From contig CANNTZ010000006.1 in the NCBI GenBank assembly GCA_947522735.1, positions 1 to 64,000 on the forward strand: 64,000 bases of DNA, in the 5' to 3' direction. The notes under the pieces are model-generated. The model was not told the origin of the DNA. It made no database searches and was given only the letters and a program-made list of their open reading frames with translations. The position numbers and the translations under genes were made by a program. Positions 42,608 through 52,167 of this stretch are shown piece after piece. Each line of letters starts with the position of its first letter. Position 1 is the stretch's first letter. The stretch comes from an uncultured Oscillospiraceae bacterium. GTDB taxonomy: Bacteria; Bacillota; Clostridia; Oscillospirales; Ruminococcaceae.

Positions 42608-42811
42608 ATGCCTAAGCTCAAGAATCACAGCGGCGCAAAAAAGCGCTTCTCGTTTACTAAGACCGGTAAGGTCAAGCGCGCGCATGCTTTCAAATCCCAC
42701 ATCCTTACTGAAAAGGATGCCAAGCGCAAGCGCGGACTTCGCAAGGCGACCTATGCGGACAAGACCAATACCATGGCTATAAGAGCGCTGCTTCCCAATA
42801 AGAAGAAATAA
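42608..42811 (+). CDS. rpmI: 50S ribosomal protein bL35
   Basis: A 67-residue basic protein with the L35 hallmark MPKLKNHSGAKKRF, then TKTGKVKRAHAFKSHI. AGGAGG lies 9 bases before the ATG. It is the middle gene of the infC operon; its product binds 23S rRNA in the large subunit. Confidence 0.98.
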   Translation: MPKLKNHSGAKKRFSFTKTGKVKRAHAFKSHILTEKDAKRKRGLRKATYADKTNTMAIRALLPNKKK

Positions 42812-42868
42812 GGAACAGGCCGCGCCGGTAAGGCGGCGAAAACAACCCATAACGGAGGAGAATAGTAA

Positions 42869-43222
42869 ATGGCTCGTATTAAGCGCGCAACTATGGCGCA
42901 TAAAAGAAGAAAAAAGGTATTGAAGCTTGCCAAGGGTTACTATGGCAGCAAAAGCAGACAGTTTAAGGTGGCAAAGCAGGCCGTCATGAAGTCCGGCCAG
43001 TATGCCTACACCGGCAGGCGTCTCAAGAAGAGAGATTTCAGACGTCTCTGGATCACCCGTATTTCCGCCGGATGCCGCATGAACGGAATCAACTATTCCC
43101 AGTTCATGAACGGCCTGAAGAAAGCCGATGTGACTCTCAACCGCAAAATGCTCTCCGAGATCGCTATCCACGACGCCGCTGCCTTCACCGCTCTTGTCGA
43201 GAAGGCCAAGGCTGCTCTTTGA
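42869..43222 (+). CDS. rplT: 50S ribosomal protein bL20
   Basis: A 117-residue basic protein with the L20 signature ARIKRATMAHKRRKKVLKLA and YAYTGRRLKKRDFR. It binds 23S rRNA early in assembly and in Firmicutes can repress its own operon. AACGGAGGAG precedes the ATG. Last gene before a strong terminator. Confidence 0.98.
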   Translation: MARIKRATMAHKRRKKVLKLAKGYYGSKSRQFKVAKQAVMKSGQYAYTGRRLKKRDFRRLWITRISAGCRMNGINYSQFMNGLKKADVTLNRKMLSEIAIHDAAAFTALVEKAKAAL

Positions 43223-43285
43223 TCGCAGGATCGGGCGTCCCGGTTTTTACGGCTTAAAGGCTGAAAGATATATCCTGTATCGCTG

Positions 43286-43317
43286 AAACGACCGGATGAA
43301 ACAAGCCGGTCGTTTTT
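43286..43317 (+). terminator. Terminator of infC-rpmI-rplT
   Basis: A perfect 10-bp stem (43286-43295 with 43306-43315), then a T-run. Confidence 0.93.
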
Positions 43318-43379
43318 GAATTTGACGGCGGCGCAGCGGCGCGGATATCGCCGGGCGCCCCGGCAACTATATATAATGT

Positions 43380-44225
43380 ATGGAGAGAGCGATGGCGGCG
43401 GGGATTTTTGTGGAAAAGATAAGCGGGCGGGATAATCCGCTGATAAAGAGGCTTGCGCTGCTCTGCACGGACAGAGCCGAGCGATATGAGCGCCGTGAGT
43501 TCGTCGCCGAGGGCGTGAGGCTCTGCGGTGAGGCGGCGGAGGCCGGAATAGTCGGGATATTGCTGGCGACACCCGGCGCTATGCGGAAATATCCGGAGGA
43601 AATTGGCCGGATCGCATCAAAATGCGGGCGCACTGTCGAGATATCGGACAGCGTTGCCGAAAAAATTTCCGACGTAAAAGCGCCGCAGGGGGTATTTTGT
43701 TTATGCAATATGCTTGACAATCGCGATTTCGCTGATAAAATAGACAGTGGGGGAGCATCGGGCGCGATAAGCCCGGACGGACGCTATATGCTGCTGTGCT
43801 CCCTTCAGGATCCGGGAAACATCGGCACGATAATCCGCTGCTGCGACGCCTTTGGGGTGACGGCGGTGATTTTGACGCGCGACTGCCCGGATATATACAG
43901 TCCGAAGCTGCTGCGCTCGACGATGGGCAGCCTGTTCCACATTCCGGTGTTGATTGCCGGAACGCCCGAGGAGGCGGTGGAGGCGCTCAGGCGTTCCGGA
44001 GTGCGGCTCTACGCTGCGGCGCTGACCGGGGCGAGCGTGCCGCTTGGAAGGGTGCGCTTTGAGGACGGCGACGCCGTCGTCATCGGCAACGAGGGCAGGG
44101 GCCTGCCGGAGAGAATAATCGGGATGTGCGGGCGCACCGTCAAGATCGAGATGCGCGGGCGCGCCGAATCGCTCAACGCGGCCTCGGCGGCGTCGGTGCT
44201 GGCCTACCGGCTGACGCAGGACTGA
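43380..44225 (+). CDS. SpoU/TrmH-family RNA 2'-O-methyltransferase
   Basis: A 281-residue trefoil-knot (SPOUT) methyltransferase acting on rRNA or tRNA with S-adenosylmethionine. The N-terminal substrate-binding domain has RDNPLIKRL and FVAEGVRL. Knot motifs: LQDPGNIGTIIRCCDAFG, VVIGNEGRGL and ESLNAASAASVLAYRL. A TATAAT at 43373-43378 sits almost on the annotated ATG, so translation may instead start at the ATG at 43392, which has GGAGAG upstream. The genomic place right after rplT is common in Firmicutes (ysgA). Confidence 0.92.
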   Translation: MERAMAAGIFVEKISGRDNPLIKRLALLCTDRAERYERREFVAEGVRLCGEAAEAGIVGILLATPGAMRKYPEEIGRIASKCGRTVEISDSVAEKISDVKAPQGVFCLCNMLDNRDFADKIDSGGASGAISPDGRYMLLCSLQDPGNIGTIIRCCDAFGVTAVILTRDCPDIYSPKLLRSTMGSLFHIPVLIAGTPEEAVEALRRSGVRLYAAALTGASVPLGRVRFEDGDAVVIGNEGRGLPERIIGMCGRTVKIEMRGRAESLNAASAASVLAYRLTQD

Positions 44226-44247
44226 CAATCTGACGCGGGGGCTGATT

Positions 44248-45825
44248 ATGAGAGACTGGCTCTATTGGATATGGCTTGCCGAGGCTTTTGGTCCGGGGTG
44301 CGACTGCCGCCCGGTGCTCGAGGAATACGGCGAGCCGCGCAGATTTTATGAGGAGGGCGAATATGCCCTGAATGAGCTTTGCAGGCGCGGCGTGCTCAAG
44401 CTCTCCAAAAGCAGGCGCGAGCACGTGCAGAAGAGCTTCGGAGAGGATGCACTGGACGATGCAAAGCGGCTGTTTGAGAGTGTATACAAGCTTGGGCTTG
44501 GACTGACGGCGATAACCGACCGCGAATATCCGTCGCTGCTGCGGCGCATAGACGATCCGCCCGTGCTGCTGTATGTCAAGGGCGAGCTGCCGCAGCTCGA
44601 AAACGTGCTGACCGTCGGCGTCGTAGGGAGCCGACGCTGCTGTGACACAGCCGCCGCGCGCACCGAAAAGCTCTGTCGCGAGCTGTCGGAGACGGGAGCG
44701 ATGGTCGTAAGCGGTCTTGCCCAGGGCATCGATACTGCGGCGGCGCGTGCCGTGACCGAGGCGGGCTATAGGACGATAGCGGTGGTCGGCTGCGGACTGG
44801 ATATCGTCTATCCCATGCAAAACACCAACCTTTTTTACCGAATAGCGGAGAACGGCGCGGTCGTCTCCGAGTATCCGCCGGGTTCGCCGCCGGTGGCGAT
44901 GCACTTTCCGCAGAGAAACAGGATAATCTCCGGGATCTCGCGCGCGGTGGTGGTTGCGGAGGCGGGGCTGAAGAGCGGAGCCCTGATAACCGCGCGTGAA
45001 GCCAAAAAGCAGAAGCGCGGCGTGTTCGTGCTGGATTGTTTCGAGGACAGCGCTTGCAGAGGCGATTTCCAAGGCTGCCGTATGCTGTTGAAGCAGGGAG
45101 CGGTGAAGATCTCCTGCGCAAGCGAAATATTCGACCGTTACGGCGGAGTCTGTCCCACGGGCGAGAGCTGGGAGGATCGATATCTCGCGTGGGACGGTGT
45201 GGATGAACCGGATGGTTTCGACGAGCCGGAATGGATAGCGTCGAGGGAGCGCAGACGTGCGCCGGAAAACGACGCAGACACGGACAGCCGCGAGGTGTCG
45301 CGTCCGGCAGGCGTGCGGGTCATGCTGCCGGAGGACTGGCCGGAAGCGCCGGGAGCCGCAGGAGACCCGAAGGCGAAGGAATTTGGCCGGTTTCTGCGCA
45401 ACATGAGAGTGGAGCGCGGGATGTTCGGCGCGACGGTGCTGACCTTCGAGGGCTACGGAAAGCAGGAACAGGCACAGCAGCCGGAGAAAACGAACGAGCC
45501 GGACGACAGCAGCGGGCTCAGCCCCGCCGGGAAAAAGCAGACCGCAAGGCGCACGGTGACGCATACTACGGAGAAGCCGCAGGAGGTGGACGTCACGCCT
45601 CCGGAGGCGCCGCAAACGACGGAGGAGCTGTCGGAGCTTGGGCGGCAGGTGCTCGCCGCGATGAACGAGCTCCCTCAGGGGATGGAGGAGCTGTCCGGCA
45701 GGCTGGATATACGTATTGACAAGCTGGCGGCGGCGCTTGCGGAGCTGGAGATAGACGGCTTCGTCGTCTCGCAGCCGGGCGCACGTTACATGCTCACGCC
45801 AAAGCGTAGAAAGCAGATAAAATAA
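44248..45825 (+). CDS. dprA: DNA-processing protein DprA, with extended linker
   Basis: A 525-residue protein that loads RecA on incoming single-stranded DNA during transformation. The N-terminal SAM-like segment is followed by a Rossmann-like core: VGSRRCCDTAAAR, SGLAQGIDTAAAR, YPMQNTNLF, GSPPVAMHFPQRNRIISG and AGLKSGALITAREA. The usual length is about 360. The extra length is a Pro/Glu/Asp-rich, apparently disordered linker (residues about 300-460) before the C-terminal winged helix. The gene is followed closely by topA. Confidence 0.92.
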   Translation: MRDWLYWIWLAEAFGPGCDCRPVLEEYGEPRRFYEEGEYALNELCRRGVLKLSKSRREHVQKSFGEDALDDAKRLFESVYKLGLGLTAITDREYPSLLRRIDDPPVLLYVKGELPQLENVLTVGVVGSRRCCDTAAARTEKLCRELSETGAMVVSGLAQGIDTAAARAVTEAGYRTIAVVGCGLDIVYPMQNTNLFYRIAENGAVVSEYPPGSPPVAMHFPQRNRIISGISRAVVVAEAGLKSGALITAREAKKQKRGVFVLDCFEDSACRGDFQGCRMLLKQGAVKISCASEIFDRYGGVCPTGESWEDRYLAWDGVDEPDGFDEPEWIASRERRRAPENDADTDSREVSRPAGVRVMLPEDWPEAPGAAGDPKAKEFGRFLRNMRVERGMFGATVLTFEGYGKQEQAQQPEKTNEPDDSSGLSPAGKKQTARRTVTHTTEKPQEVDVTPPEAPQTTEELSELGRQVLAAMNELPQGMEELSGRLDIRIDKLAAALAELEIDGFVVSQPGARYMLTPKRRKQIK

Positions 45826-45847
45826 CGACAAGGGTGAAGTTCAGATA

Positions 45848-47938
45848 ATGTCCAAATTGGTGATAGTTGAGTCTCCGGCGAAGGCCAAGACGATAAAGAA
45901 ATACCTTGGAGAGGGCTACGAGGTCGTCGCGTCTATGGGACACGTCGTCGATCTGCCCAAGAGCAGGCTCGGAGTGGAGGTCGATAACGACTTCAAGCCG
46001 GATTACGTTACGATCGAGGGCAAGGACGAGCTGGTGAAGTCGCTCTCCAAGCAGGCGAAAAAGAGCGAGGCTGTATTTCTTGCGACCGACCCGGACCGCG
46101 AGGGAGAGGCGATATCATGGCATCTGGCGCGGCTGTTCGGGATGGATATCGAGAATGAGAATCGAGTCACATTCAATGAGATAACCAAAACCGGAGTGCA
46201 AAGCGGAATGGCACATCCGCGCAAGATTGACGTCAATCTTGTGGACGCGCAGCAGACGCGGCGCATACTCGACAGGATTGTCGGTTACAAGCTGAGCCCG
46301 TTCCTTTGGAAAAAGGTGCGCCGCGGGCTTTCCGCCGGACGCGTCCAGTCTGTCGCGGTGCGGCTGATCTCCGACCGCGAGGACGAGATTAAGGCGTTTG
46401 TGCCGGTTGAATACTGGTCCATCGACGCCAGACTGCTTGCGCCGAACGATAAGCGCGAATTTACCGCGAAATTTTACGGCAAGGACGGCAAAAAGCTGGA
46501 GCTGCACACAAAAGAGGAGACAGACAAGGTGATCAAAGCGTTGGACGGCGCGGAATATGAGGTCACCGGAGTCAAAAAGGGGCTGCGCAAAAAGGCGCCG
46601 CAGCCGCCGTTCATTACCTCTACCCTACAGCAGGAGGCGTCGCGCAAGCTCGGCTTCCAGGCACGCCGCACGATGAAGGCCGCGCAGGAGCTTTACGAGG
46701 GCGTGGACGTGGAGGGCCACGGTGCGGTCGGTCTGATAACCTATATGAGAACCGATTCGCTGCGCATATCCGACGAGGCGGCCGGCGCCGCGGAGGCGTA
46801 CATCGAGGCGAACTACGGCAAGGCTTACCGCACGCCCAAGCGCCGAGTTTTCAAAAGCAAATCAGGCGCGCAGGACGCGCACGAGGCTATCCGTCCGACA
46901 ATGCCGGACATGACCCCGGCCAAGCTGAAAAGCAGCCTGACCTCCGACCAGTATAAGCTGTACAAGCTCATTTGGGAGCGCTTCATCGCAAGCCAGATGG
47001 CGAATGCGCAGCTTGAGACGGTATCGGTGGAGATCTTTGCGAACGGCTACAGCTTCAAGGCGTCTGGCTATTCCGTCAAATTTGACGGCTACACCGTGCT
47101 CTACGAGGAGGGCCGCGACGACGAGGAGGAGGAAAACACCCGTCTGCCGGAGCTTGCCGACGGAGATTTTCTGACGCTCGTCTCGCTTGACGGCGGACAG
47201 CACTTCACCCAGCCGCCCGCACGCTTCACCGAGGCGTCGCTGATAAAGACGCTCGAGGAAAACGGTATCGGCCGTCCGAGCACCTATGCACCGATAATCT
47301 CTACGATACTCTCGCGCGGCTACGTCGAGCGCGACGGCAAGTCGCTGCGTCCGACGATACTCGGAACCGTCACCACCGGTCTTATGTGCGAGCGCTTCCC
47401 AAACATCGTGGACGTCGAGTTCACCGCGAACATGGAAAAAACGCTTGACGACGTCGCCGAGGGCAGCAAGGACTGGGTCGCGACGCTGCGGGAATTTTAT
47501 GGGCCGTTCATGCAGACGCTCGAAACCGCCGAGGAACAGATGAAGGGCGTCCGCATAAAGATACCGGACGAGGAGACCGACGAGGTCTGCAAGGTTTGCG
47601 GTAAAAGGATGGTTATCAAGACCGGGCGCTTCGGCAAGTTTCTTGCCTGCTCCGGATTTCCGGAGTGCACCTATACGCAGAAGATAAAGAAGGAAACCGC
47701 AGGCAACTGCCCTGTGTGCGGCGCAAGGATGATGTCGATGAAGAGCAAGAACGGCAAGGAATTTTTCGGATGCTCGCGCTATCCCGAATGCTCCTTCATG
47801 ACATGGGACACTCCGCTCGCCGACGAGTGCCCGGACTGCGGCGCAACGCTGTTCCGCAAGAAGGGCCGCGGCGGCAAGACTTACTGCGCCAGAGAGGGCT
47901 GCGGCTATGTCAAGGGCGTGGAGGACAAGGACGAATAA
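45848..47938 (+). CDS. topA: DNA topoisomerase I
   Basis: A 696-residue type IA enzyme relaxing negative supercoils. The TOPRIM domain starts LVIVESPAKAKTIKKYLG and contains ATDPDREGEAISWH. The active-site Tyr299 is in ITYMRTDSLRIS. Three C-terminal zinc ribbons follow: CKVCG...CSGFPEC, CPVCG...CSRYPEC and CPDCG...CAREGCG. The stop overlaps the next ATG by one base. Typical dprA-topA-trmFO order. Confidence 0.97.
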   Translation: MSKLVIVESPAKAKTIKKYLGEGYEVVASMGHVVDLPKSRLGVEVDNDFKPDYVTIEGKDELVKSLSKQAKKSEAVFLATDPDREGEAISWHLARLFGMDIENENRVTFNEITKTGVQSGMAHPRKIDVNLVDAQQTRRILDRIVGYKLSPFLWKKVRRGLSAGRVQSVAVRLISDREDEIKAFVPVEYWSIDARLLAPNDKREFTAKFYGKDGKKLELHTKEETDKVIKALDGAEYEVTGVKKGLRKKAPQPPFITSTLQQEASRKLGFQARRTMKAAQELYEGVDVEGHGAVGLITYMRTDSLRISDEAAGAAEAYIEANYGKAYRTPKRRVFKSKSGAQDAHEAIRPTMPDMTPAKLKSSLTSDQYKLYKLIWERFIASQMANAQLETVSVEIFANGYSFKASGYSVKFDGYTVLYEEGRDDEEEENTRLPELADGDFLTLVSLDGGQHFTQPPARFTEASLIKTLEENGIGRPSTYAPIISTILSRGYVERDGKSLRPTILGTVTTGLMCERFPNIVDVEFTANMEKTLDDVAEGSKDWVATLREFYGPFMQTLETAEEQMKGVRIKIPDEETDEVCKVCGKRMVIKTGRFGKFLACSGFPECTYTQKIKKETAGNCPVCGARMMSMKSKNGKEFFGCSRYPECSFMTWDTPLADECPDCGATLFRKKGRGGKTYCAREGCGYVKGVEDKDE

Positions 47939-49260
47939 TGGCGAAAATATATGTTGTCGGAGCGGGACTCGCGGGGTGCGAGGCGGCGTGGAGCGTGGCG
48001 GCGGCGGGACTGCCGGTGACGGTGTTCGAGATGAAGCCGGGGAAACGCTCTCCGGCACACAGGACAGACGATTTTGCGGAGCTTGTCTGCTCCAACTCGC
48101 TCAAGGCCTCCCGGCTTGAGACCTCGGCGGGGCTGCTGAAGGAGGAGATGCGCAGGCTGGGCTCGCTGACCGTGCCCTGCGCCGAAAGAACCGCCGTGGA
48201 TGCGGGTGGCGCGCTTGCCGTGGACAGAAACGAGTTCTCGGCGCTTGTCACGCACAGAATGCGCGAAAACCCTATGATAACGCTGGAGAGCCGCGAGATA
48301 ACTGAGATAGCGCCGAAGGACGGAGAGATATGGATAGTCGCGACGGGGCCGCTCACCTCCGAGCCGCTGGCTGCGCATCTGCGCGAGCGCTTCGGCGAGG
48401 GGCTGAGCTTCTTCGATGCGGCGGCGCCCGTCGTTACGGCGGCAAGCATCGATATGGACAGGGTGTTCTTTGCGTCAAGATATGGCCGCGGCGGCGACGA
48501 CTACCTCAACTGCCCGATGAACAGGGAGCAGTACGAGGCGTTCTGGAACGAGCTTGTTAGCGCAGAACGTGCGCCGCTTGAGGAATTTGACCGCGAGAGC
48601 CTTCGCGTCTACGAGGGCTGTATGCCGGTGGAGGTGATGGCGGCGCGCGGAGTGGACACGCTGCGCTACGGCCCGCTGAAGCCCAAGGGACTGACAGACC
48701 CGCGCACCGGACGCCGCCCGTGGGCGAACCTACAGCTTCGGCGGGAGGACGCGGGCGGTACGAGATTCAATCTCGTCGGCTTCCAGACGAACCTCAGATT
48801 CGGCGAGCAGAAGCGCGTTTTCGGGATGATACCGGGGCTGGAGAACGCGGAATACGTGCGGTATGGCGTGATGCACCGCAACACCTTTATCAAAAGCCCG
48901 GAGCTGCTGGACGCGGATTTCTCGCTGCGCAGCGACCGGAGGATATATTTTGCCGGACAGATGACCGGCGTCGAGGGCTATATGGAGTCGGCGTCGTCGG
49001 GGATAATCGCCGGGATAAACGCGGCGAGGGCAGCGAAAGGGCTGGAGCCGTTTGTTCCGGGTGTCGATACGATGACAGGTGCGCTTGCGCGATATATATC
49101 CGGAGCCGAGACGAAGGATTTTCAGCCGATGGGCGCGGCAATGGGGCTGCTGCCGGAGCTGCCGGAGCGCATACGCGACAAAAAGGCGCGCTATGCCGCA
49201 TATTCCGCGCGGGCGCTTGCCTCGCTGGATGCGCAGCTCACAAGGCTGACTGAGAAATGA
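47938..49260 (+). CDS. trmFO: tRNA (uracil-5-)-methyltransferase, folate/FAD-dependent
   Basis: A 440-residue flavoprotein making ribothymidine at tRNA position 54 with methylene-THF. The ATG at 47938 shares a base with the topA stop. It starts KIYVVGAGLAGCEAAW (FAD Rossmann motif) and contains the family's CSNSLKAS and the C-terminal FAD segment YFAGQMTGVEGYMES. It clusters with dprA and topA. No irregularity seen. Confidence 0.97.
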   Translation: MAKIYVVGAGLAGCEAAWSVAAAGLPVTVFEMKPGKRSPAHRTDDFAELVCSNSLKASRLETSAGLLKEEMRRLGSLTVPCAERTAVDAGGALAVDRNEFSALVTHRMRENPMITLESREITEIAPKDGEIWIVATGPLTSEPLAAHLRERFGEGLSFFDAAAPVVTAASIDMDRVFFASRYGRGGDDYLNCPMNREQYEAFWNELVSAERAPLEEFDRESLRVYEGCMPVEVMAARGVDTLRYGPLKPKGLTDPRTGRRPWANLQLRREDAGGTRFNLVGFQTNLRFGEQKRVFGMIPGLENAEYVRYGVMHRNTFIKSPELLDADFSLRSDRRIYFAGQMTGVEGYMESASSGIIAGINAARAAKGLEPFVPGVDTMTGALARYISGAETKDFQPMGAAMGLLPELPERIRDKKARYAAYSARALASLDAQLTRLTEK

Positions 49261-49292
49261 AAAATTGTAAAAAACAGGAAGGGATGATAGGG

Positions 49293-50300
49293 ATGAGGAT
49301 TGCCGTCGATATTTTTGGAGGAGACAACGCGCCGCTCGAGCCGCTGAAAGCGTGTATACGTGCGACAAAAGAGGGTATAGCCGGGATCATCGCTGTGGGC
49401 GACGAGGGCAGGATCAGAAGCGCGGCTGAAAAAGAAGGGCTGGATCTCACAGGGATAGAGATACTTCATGCGCCGTCGGTCATCCCTGTCGAGGCAAATC
49501 CGACCGATATCACAAAAAAATACGGCGACAGCTCGATGGCGGTCACGCTGAGAGCGGTTGCGGAGGGAAAGGCGGACGCTGCGATATCGGCGGGCAGCAC
49601 AGGAGCGTTTGTCGTCGGCGCAACGCTGATAGTCAAGCGGATAAAGGGCGTGCGGCGCGCCGCCTTTGCGCCGGTGATCCCATCCGGCAAGGGCGCGTTC
49701 ATGATGCTTGACGTGGGGGCGAACGTGGACTGTCGCCCGGAGATGCTGGTACAGTTCGCGCTGCTCGGCTCGATTTATATGGAAAAGGTGATGGGAGTCC
49801 GGAGCCCGACAGTCGGGCTTGTCAACATCGGCACAGAGGAGACCAAGGGGCAGGAGCTTCAGATCGAGGCCCACCGGCTGCTGAAGGACGCGCCGGTAAA
49901 TTTCATAGGCAACGTCGAGCCGCGTTATCTCCCCGGAGGCGCGTGCGACGTGGCGGTCGCCGACGGCTTCACCGGAAATATAGTGCTCAAGACGATGGAG
50001 GGCACCATCGGCGCGCTGTTTGGCGAGATTAAAAAGGTGCTCTACAGCTCCGCTATGACCAAGCTGGCTGCTCTGATGCTGAAGAAGGGGCTTGTTGGAC
50101 TGAAAAGGAAGATGGATTACGCCGAATACGGCGGAACCGCTCTGCTTGGCATCTCCAAGCCGATCGTAAAGGTTCACGGAGACTCAAGGGCAAAGACCTA
50201 CGTCTCGGCGATGAGGCAGGCGGTCAGAATGTATGAGCTGAACGTCGTGGGGCTGATGTCGGAGGCTGTGAGCGCACAGAGGATGAAAGAGGAAGAATGA
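49293..50300 (+). CDS. plsX: Phosphate acyltransferase PlsX
   Basis: A 335-residue peripheral membrane enzyme converting acyl-ACP to acyl-phosphate for phospholipid synthesis. I start at the ATG at 49293, where AAGGG is 9 bases upstream and the product begins MRIAVDIFGGDNAP, as in the family. Other PlsX stretches: SAGSTGAFVVGA, MLDVGANVDC and VAVADGFTGNIVLKTMEG. Unusually, acpP does not follow; rnc comes next directly. Confidence 0.96.
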   Translation: MRIAVDIFGGDNAPLEPLKACIRATKEGIAGIIAVGDEGRIRSAAEKEGLDLTGIEILHAPSVIPVEANPTDITKKYGDSSMAVTLRAVAEGKADAAISAGSTGAFVVGATLIVKRIKGVRRAAFAPVIPSGKGAFMMLDVGANVDCRPEMLVQFALLGSIYMEKVMGVRSPTVGLVNIGTEETKGQELQIEAHRLLKDAPVNFIGNVEPRYLPGGACDVAVADGFTGNIVLKTMEGTIGALFGEIKKVLYSSAMTKLAALMLKKGLVGLKRKMDYAEYGGTALLGISKPIVKVHGDSRAKTYVSAMRQAVRMYELNVVGLMSEAVSAQRMKEEE

Positions 50301-50347
50301 CCGCGGTTTGAGCGGATCAATGAATGGATACGGGTGCATTTTGCGTT

Positions 50348-51019
50348 ATGAAGGACTTTCAGAAGGTAATAGGCTACAATTTCAGGGATGAGAAATATCT
50401 CACCGTCGCGCTGACCCACTCGTCCTATGCCAACGAGCGCAAGGGTGCGACGGAATACAACGAGCGGCAGGAGTTTTTGGGCGACGCGGTGCTGTCAATC
50501 ATCGTTTCGGACTACCTGTTTGAAAATTTCACGCATATGCCGGAGGGCGAGCTGACAAAGACGCGCGCGGCGCTGGTCTGCGAAAAGACGCTGAGCGAGT
50601 TCGCACGCTCCATCGACCTTGGGCACTACCTCTATCTCGGTCACGGAGAGATGCAGACCGGCGGCGCGAACCGGCCGTCGATACTCGCCGATGCCTTTGA
50701 GGCGCTGATAGCGGCGATATATCTCGACGGCGGAATTGAGTGCGCACGGAAATTTGTGCTCGGCTTCGTCGTTCCGGCGCTCAAAAAGGCGCCAGAAAAG
50801 GCGAAGGATTACAAGACCGAGCTACAGGAGGTCATCCAGCAGAACCCGGAGGAGCGCCTTTGCTACGTGATGGCGGACGAATCCGGACCCGACCACGACA
50901 AGCGCTTCACCGCGGAGGTGCATCTGAACAGCAACATCATAGGCGTTGGAGTGGGCAGGAGCAAAAAGGAAGCGGAGCAGGCTGCGGCGTGCGAGGCGCT
51001 GCGGCTGATGGGGCTTTGA
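50348..51019 (+). CDS. rnc: Ribonuclease III
   Basis: A 223-residue endonuclease cutting double-stranded RNA, including rRNA precursors. The signature is ERQEFLGDAVLSIIVSDYLF; catalytic acids are within it and in ADAFEALIAAIYLDGG. A C-terminal double-stranded-RNA-binding domain ends GRSKKEAEQAAACEALR. The start is uncertain: M at 50348 matches the family length, and another ATG at 50324 adds eight residues. The stop is 1 base before the next gene. Confidence 0.95.
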   Translation: MKDFQKVIGYNFRDEKYLTVALTHSSYANERKGATEYNERQEFLGDAVLSIIVSDYLFENFTHMPEGELTKTRAALVCEKTLSEFARSIDLGHYLYLGHGEMQTGGANRPSILADAFEALIAAIYLDGGIECARKFVLGFVVPALKKAPEKAKDYKTELQEVIQQNPEERLCYVMADESGPDHDKRFTAEVHLNSNIIGVGVGRSKKEAEQAAACEALRLMGL

Positions 51020-51020
51020 G

Positions 51021-52067
51021 ATGAACGCAAAGCATGGAAACGTCGCGATATTTGTGCCGCACAACGGCTGCCCTAACATGTGCAGCTTCTGCAACCAACG
51101 CACCATCTCCGGCCAAAGCGCTCAGCCGGACGCGAAAACGGTGCGCGAGACATGCGAAAGAGCGGCGCGTGAGATGACCGTCGGCGCAAAAAATGCGCAG
51201 ATTGCCTTTTTTGGCGGCAGCTTTACGGCGATCGACCGTGGGCTGATGACGGAGCTGCTTGAGGCGGCGGCGGAGTTTGTAGAAAACGGCAGCTTTTCCG
51301 GAATACGCATTTCAACGCGTCCGGATTGCATCGACGGAGAAACGCTCGATATACTCGCCCGCTATCACGTCGAGAGCATCGAGCTTGGCGCGCAGAGCAT
51401 GGACGACCGGGTGCTTGCGATGAACCGGCGCGGCCACACCGTCGCGGACGTCGAAAACGCGGCGCGACTTGTCAAGAGCCGAGGCTTTTCGCTCGGCCTT
51501 CAGATGATGGTTGGGCTTTACGGAGAAAATCCACGCGATATTCCGACGGAAAACGGCGGAACGCTTGCAGGAAAGACGATGGAGACGGCGCGCAGGATAG
51601 CGGCGCTCGAGCCGGACGAGGTGCGGATATATCCTGTGGCGGTGCTCGAGGGCACCGAGCTTGCGCGGCTTTTTTGCGAGGGAAAGTATTTTCCGCCAAC
51701 CGTTGGCGAGGCGGTGGAGTGCTGCGCGCGGCTGATACCGTTCTTCGAGGCACACGGAATACGCATACTCCGCGTCGGACTGCACGCGTCGGACGGCGTG
51801 GGGACGCTGGCAGTCGCGGGAGCTTATCACCCGGCGTTCAGAGAACTGTGCGACAATGAGTTGTATTTTAGGAAAATATTACGAATTGTAGAGAGCGACT
51901 GCGCAAAATGCGGGACGGTATATGTCGCTCCGCGTGAGCTGTCCAAGGCGCTCGGACAGAAACGGCGTAACGCCGTCAGGCTGGCGGAGATGGGCTTTGA
52001 TCTGAGGATAGCCGCCGATCCGGCGGTGGAGCCGGGCAGTCTGCGGTTTGAGCGGCAGGGCGCATAA
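51021..52067 (+). CDS. Elp3-like radical SAM protein
   Basis: A 348-residue radical S-adenosylmethionine protein. The iron-sulfur cysteines are C17, C21 and C24 in CPNMCSFC, and FFGGSFTAI is the glycine motif. The chain HVESIELGAQSMDD resembles Elp3/TYW1-like sequences, but the acetyltransferase half of Elp3 is missing. Such genes lie between rnc and smc in many Clostridia. Its substrate is unknown; a tRNA modification role is plausible. Its ATG is one base after rnc's stop. Confidence 0.85.
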   Translation: MNAKHGNVAIFVPHNGCPNMCSFCNQRTISGQSAQPDAKTVRETCERAAREMTVGAKNAQIAFFGGSFTAIDRGLMTELLEAAAEFVENGSFSGIRISTRPDCIDGETLDILARYHVESIELGAQSMDDRVLAMNRRGHTVADVENAARLVKSRGFSLGLQMMVGLYGENPRDIPTENGGTLAGKTMETARRIAALEPDEVRIYPVAVLEGTELARLFCEGKYFPPTVGEAVECCARLIPFFEAHGIRILRVGLHASDGVGTLAVAGAYHPAFRELCDNELYFRKILRIVESDCAKCGTVYVAPRELSKALGQKRRNAVRLAEMGFDLRIAADPAVEPGSLRFERQGA

Positions 52068-52085
52068 AAAATCTCAGGGAGATTT

Positions 52086-52123
52086 TTGCAAATTGCCGGA
52101 AATGCGCTTTCGGAAATTTGCAA
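52086..52123 (+). other. Long imperfect hairpin upstream of smc
   Basis: TTGCAAATTGCCG (52086-52098) pairs with CGGAAATTTGCAA (52111-52123) over 13 bases with one mismatch and a 12-base loop. There is no T-tail. It lies 45 bases before the smc TTG start and could be a processing or control element. Confidence 0.4.
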
Positions 52124-52167
52124 AGACCTCCGCAAATACGAAATAATTATCGGCAGGAAGTGTATCA

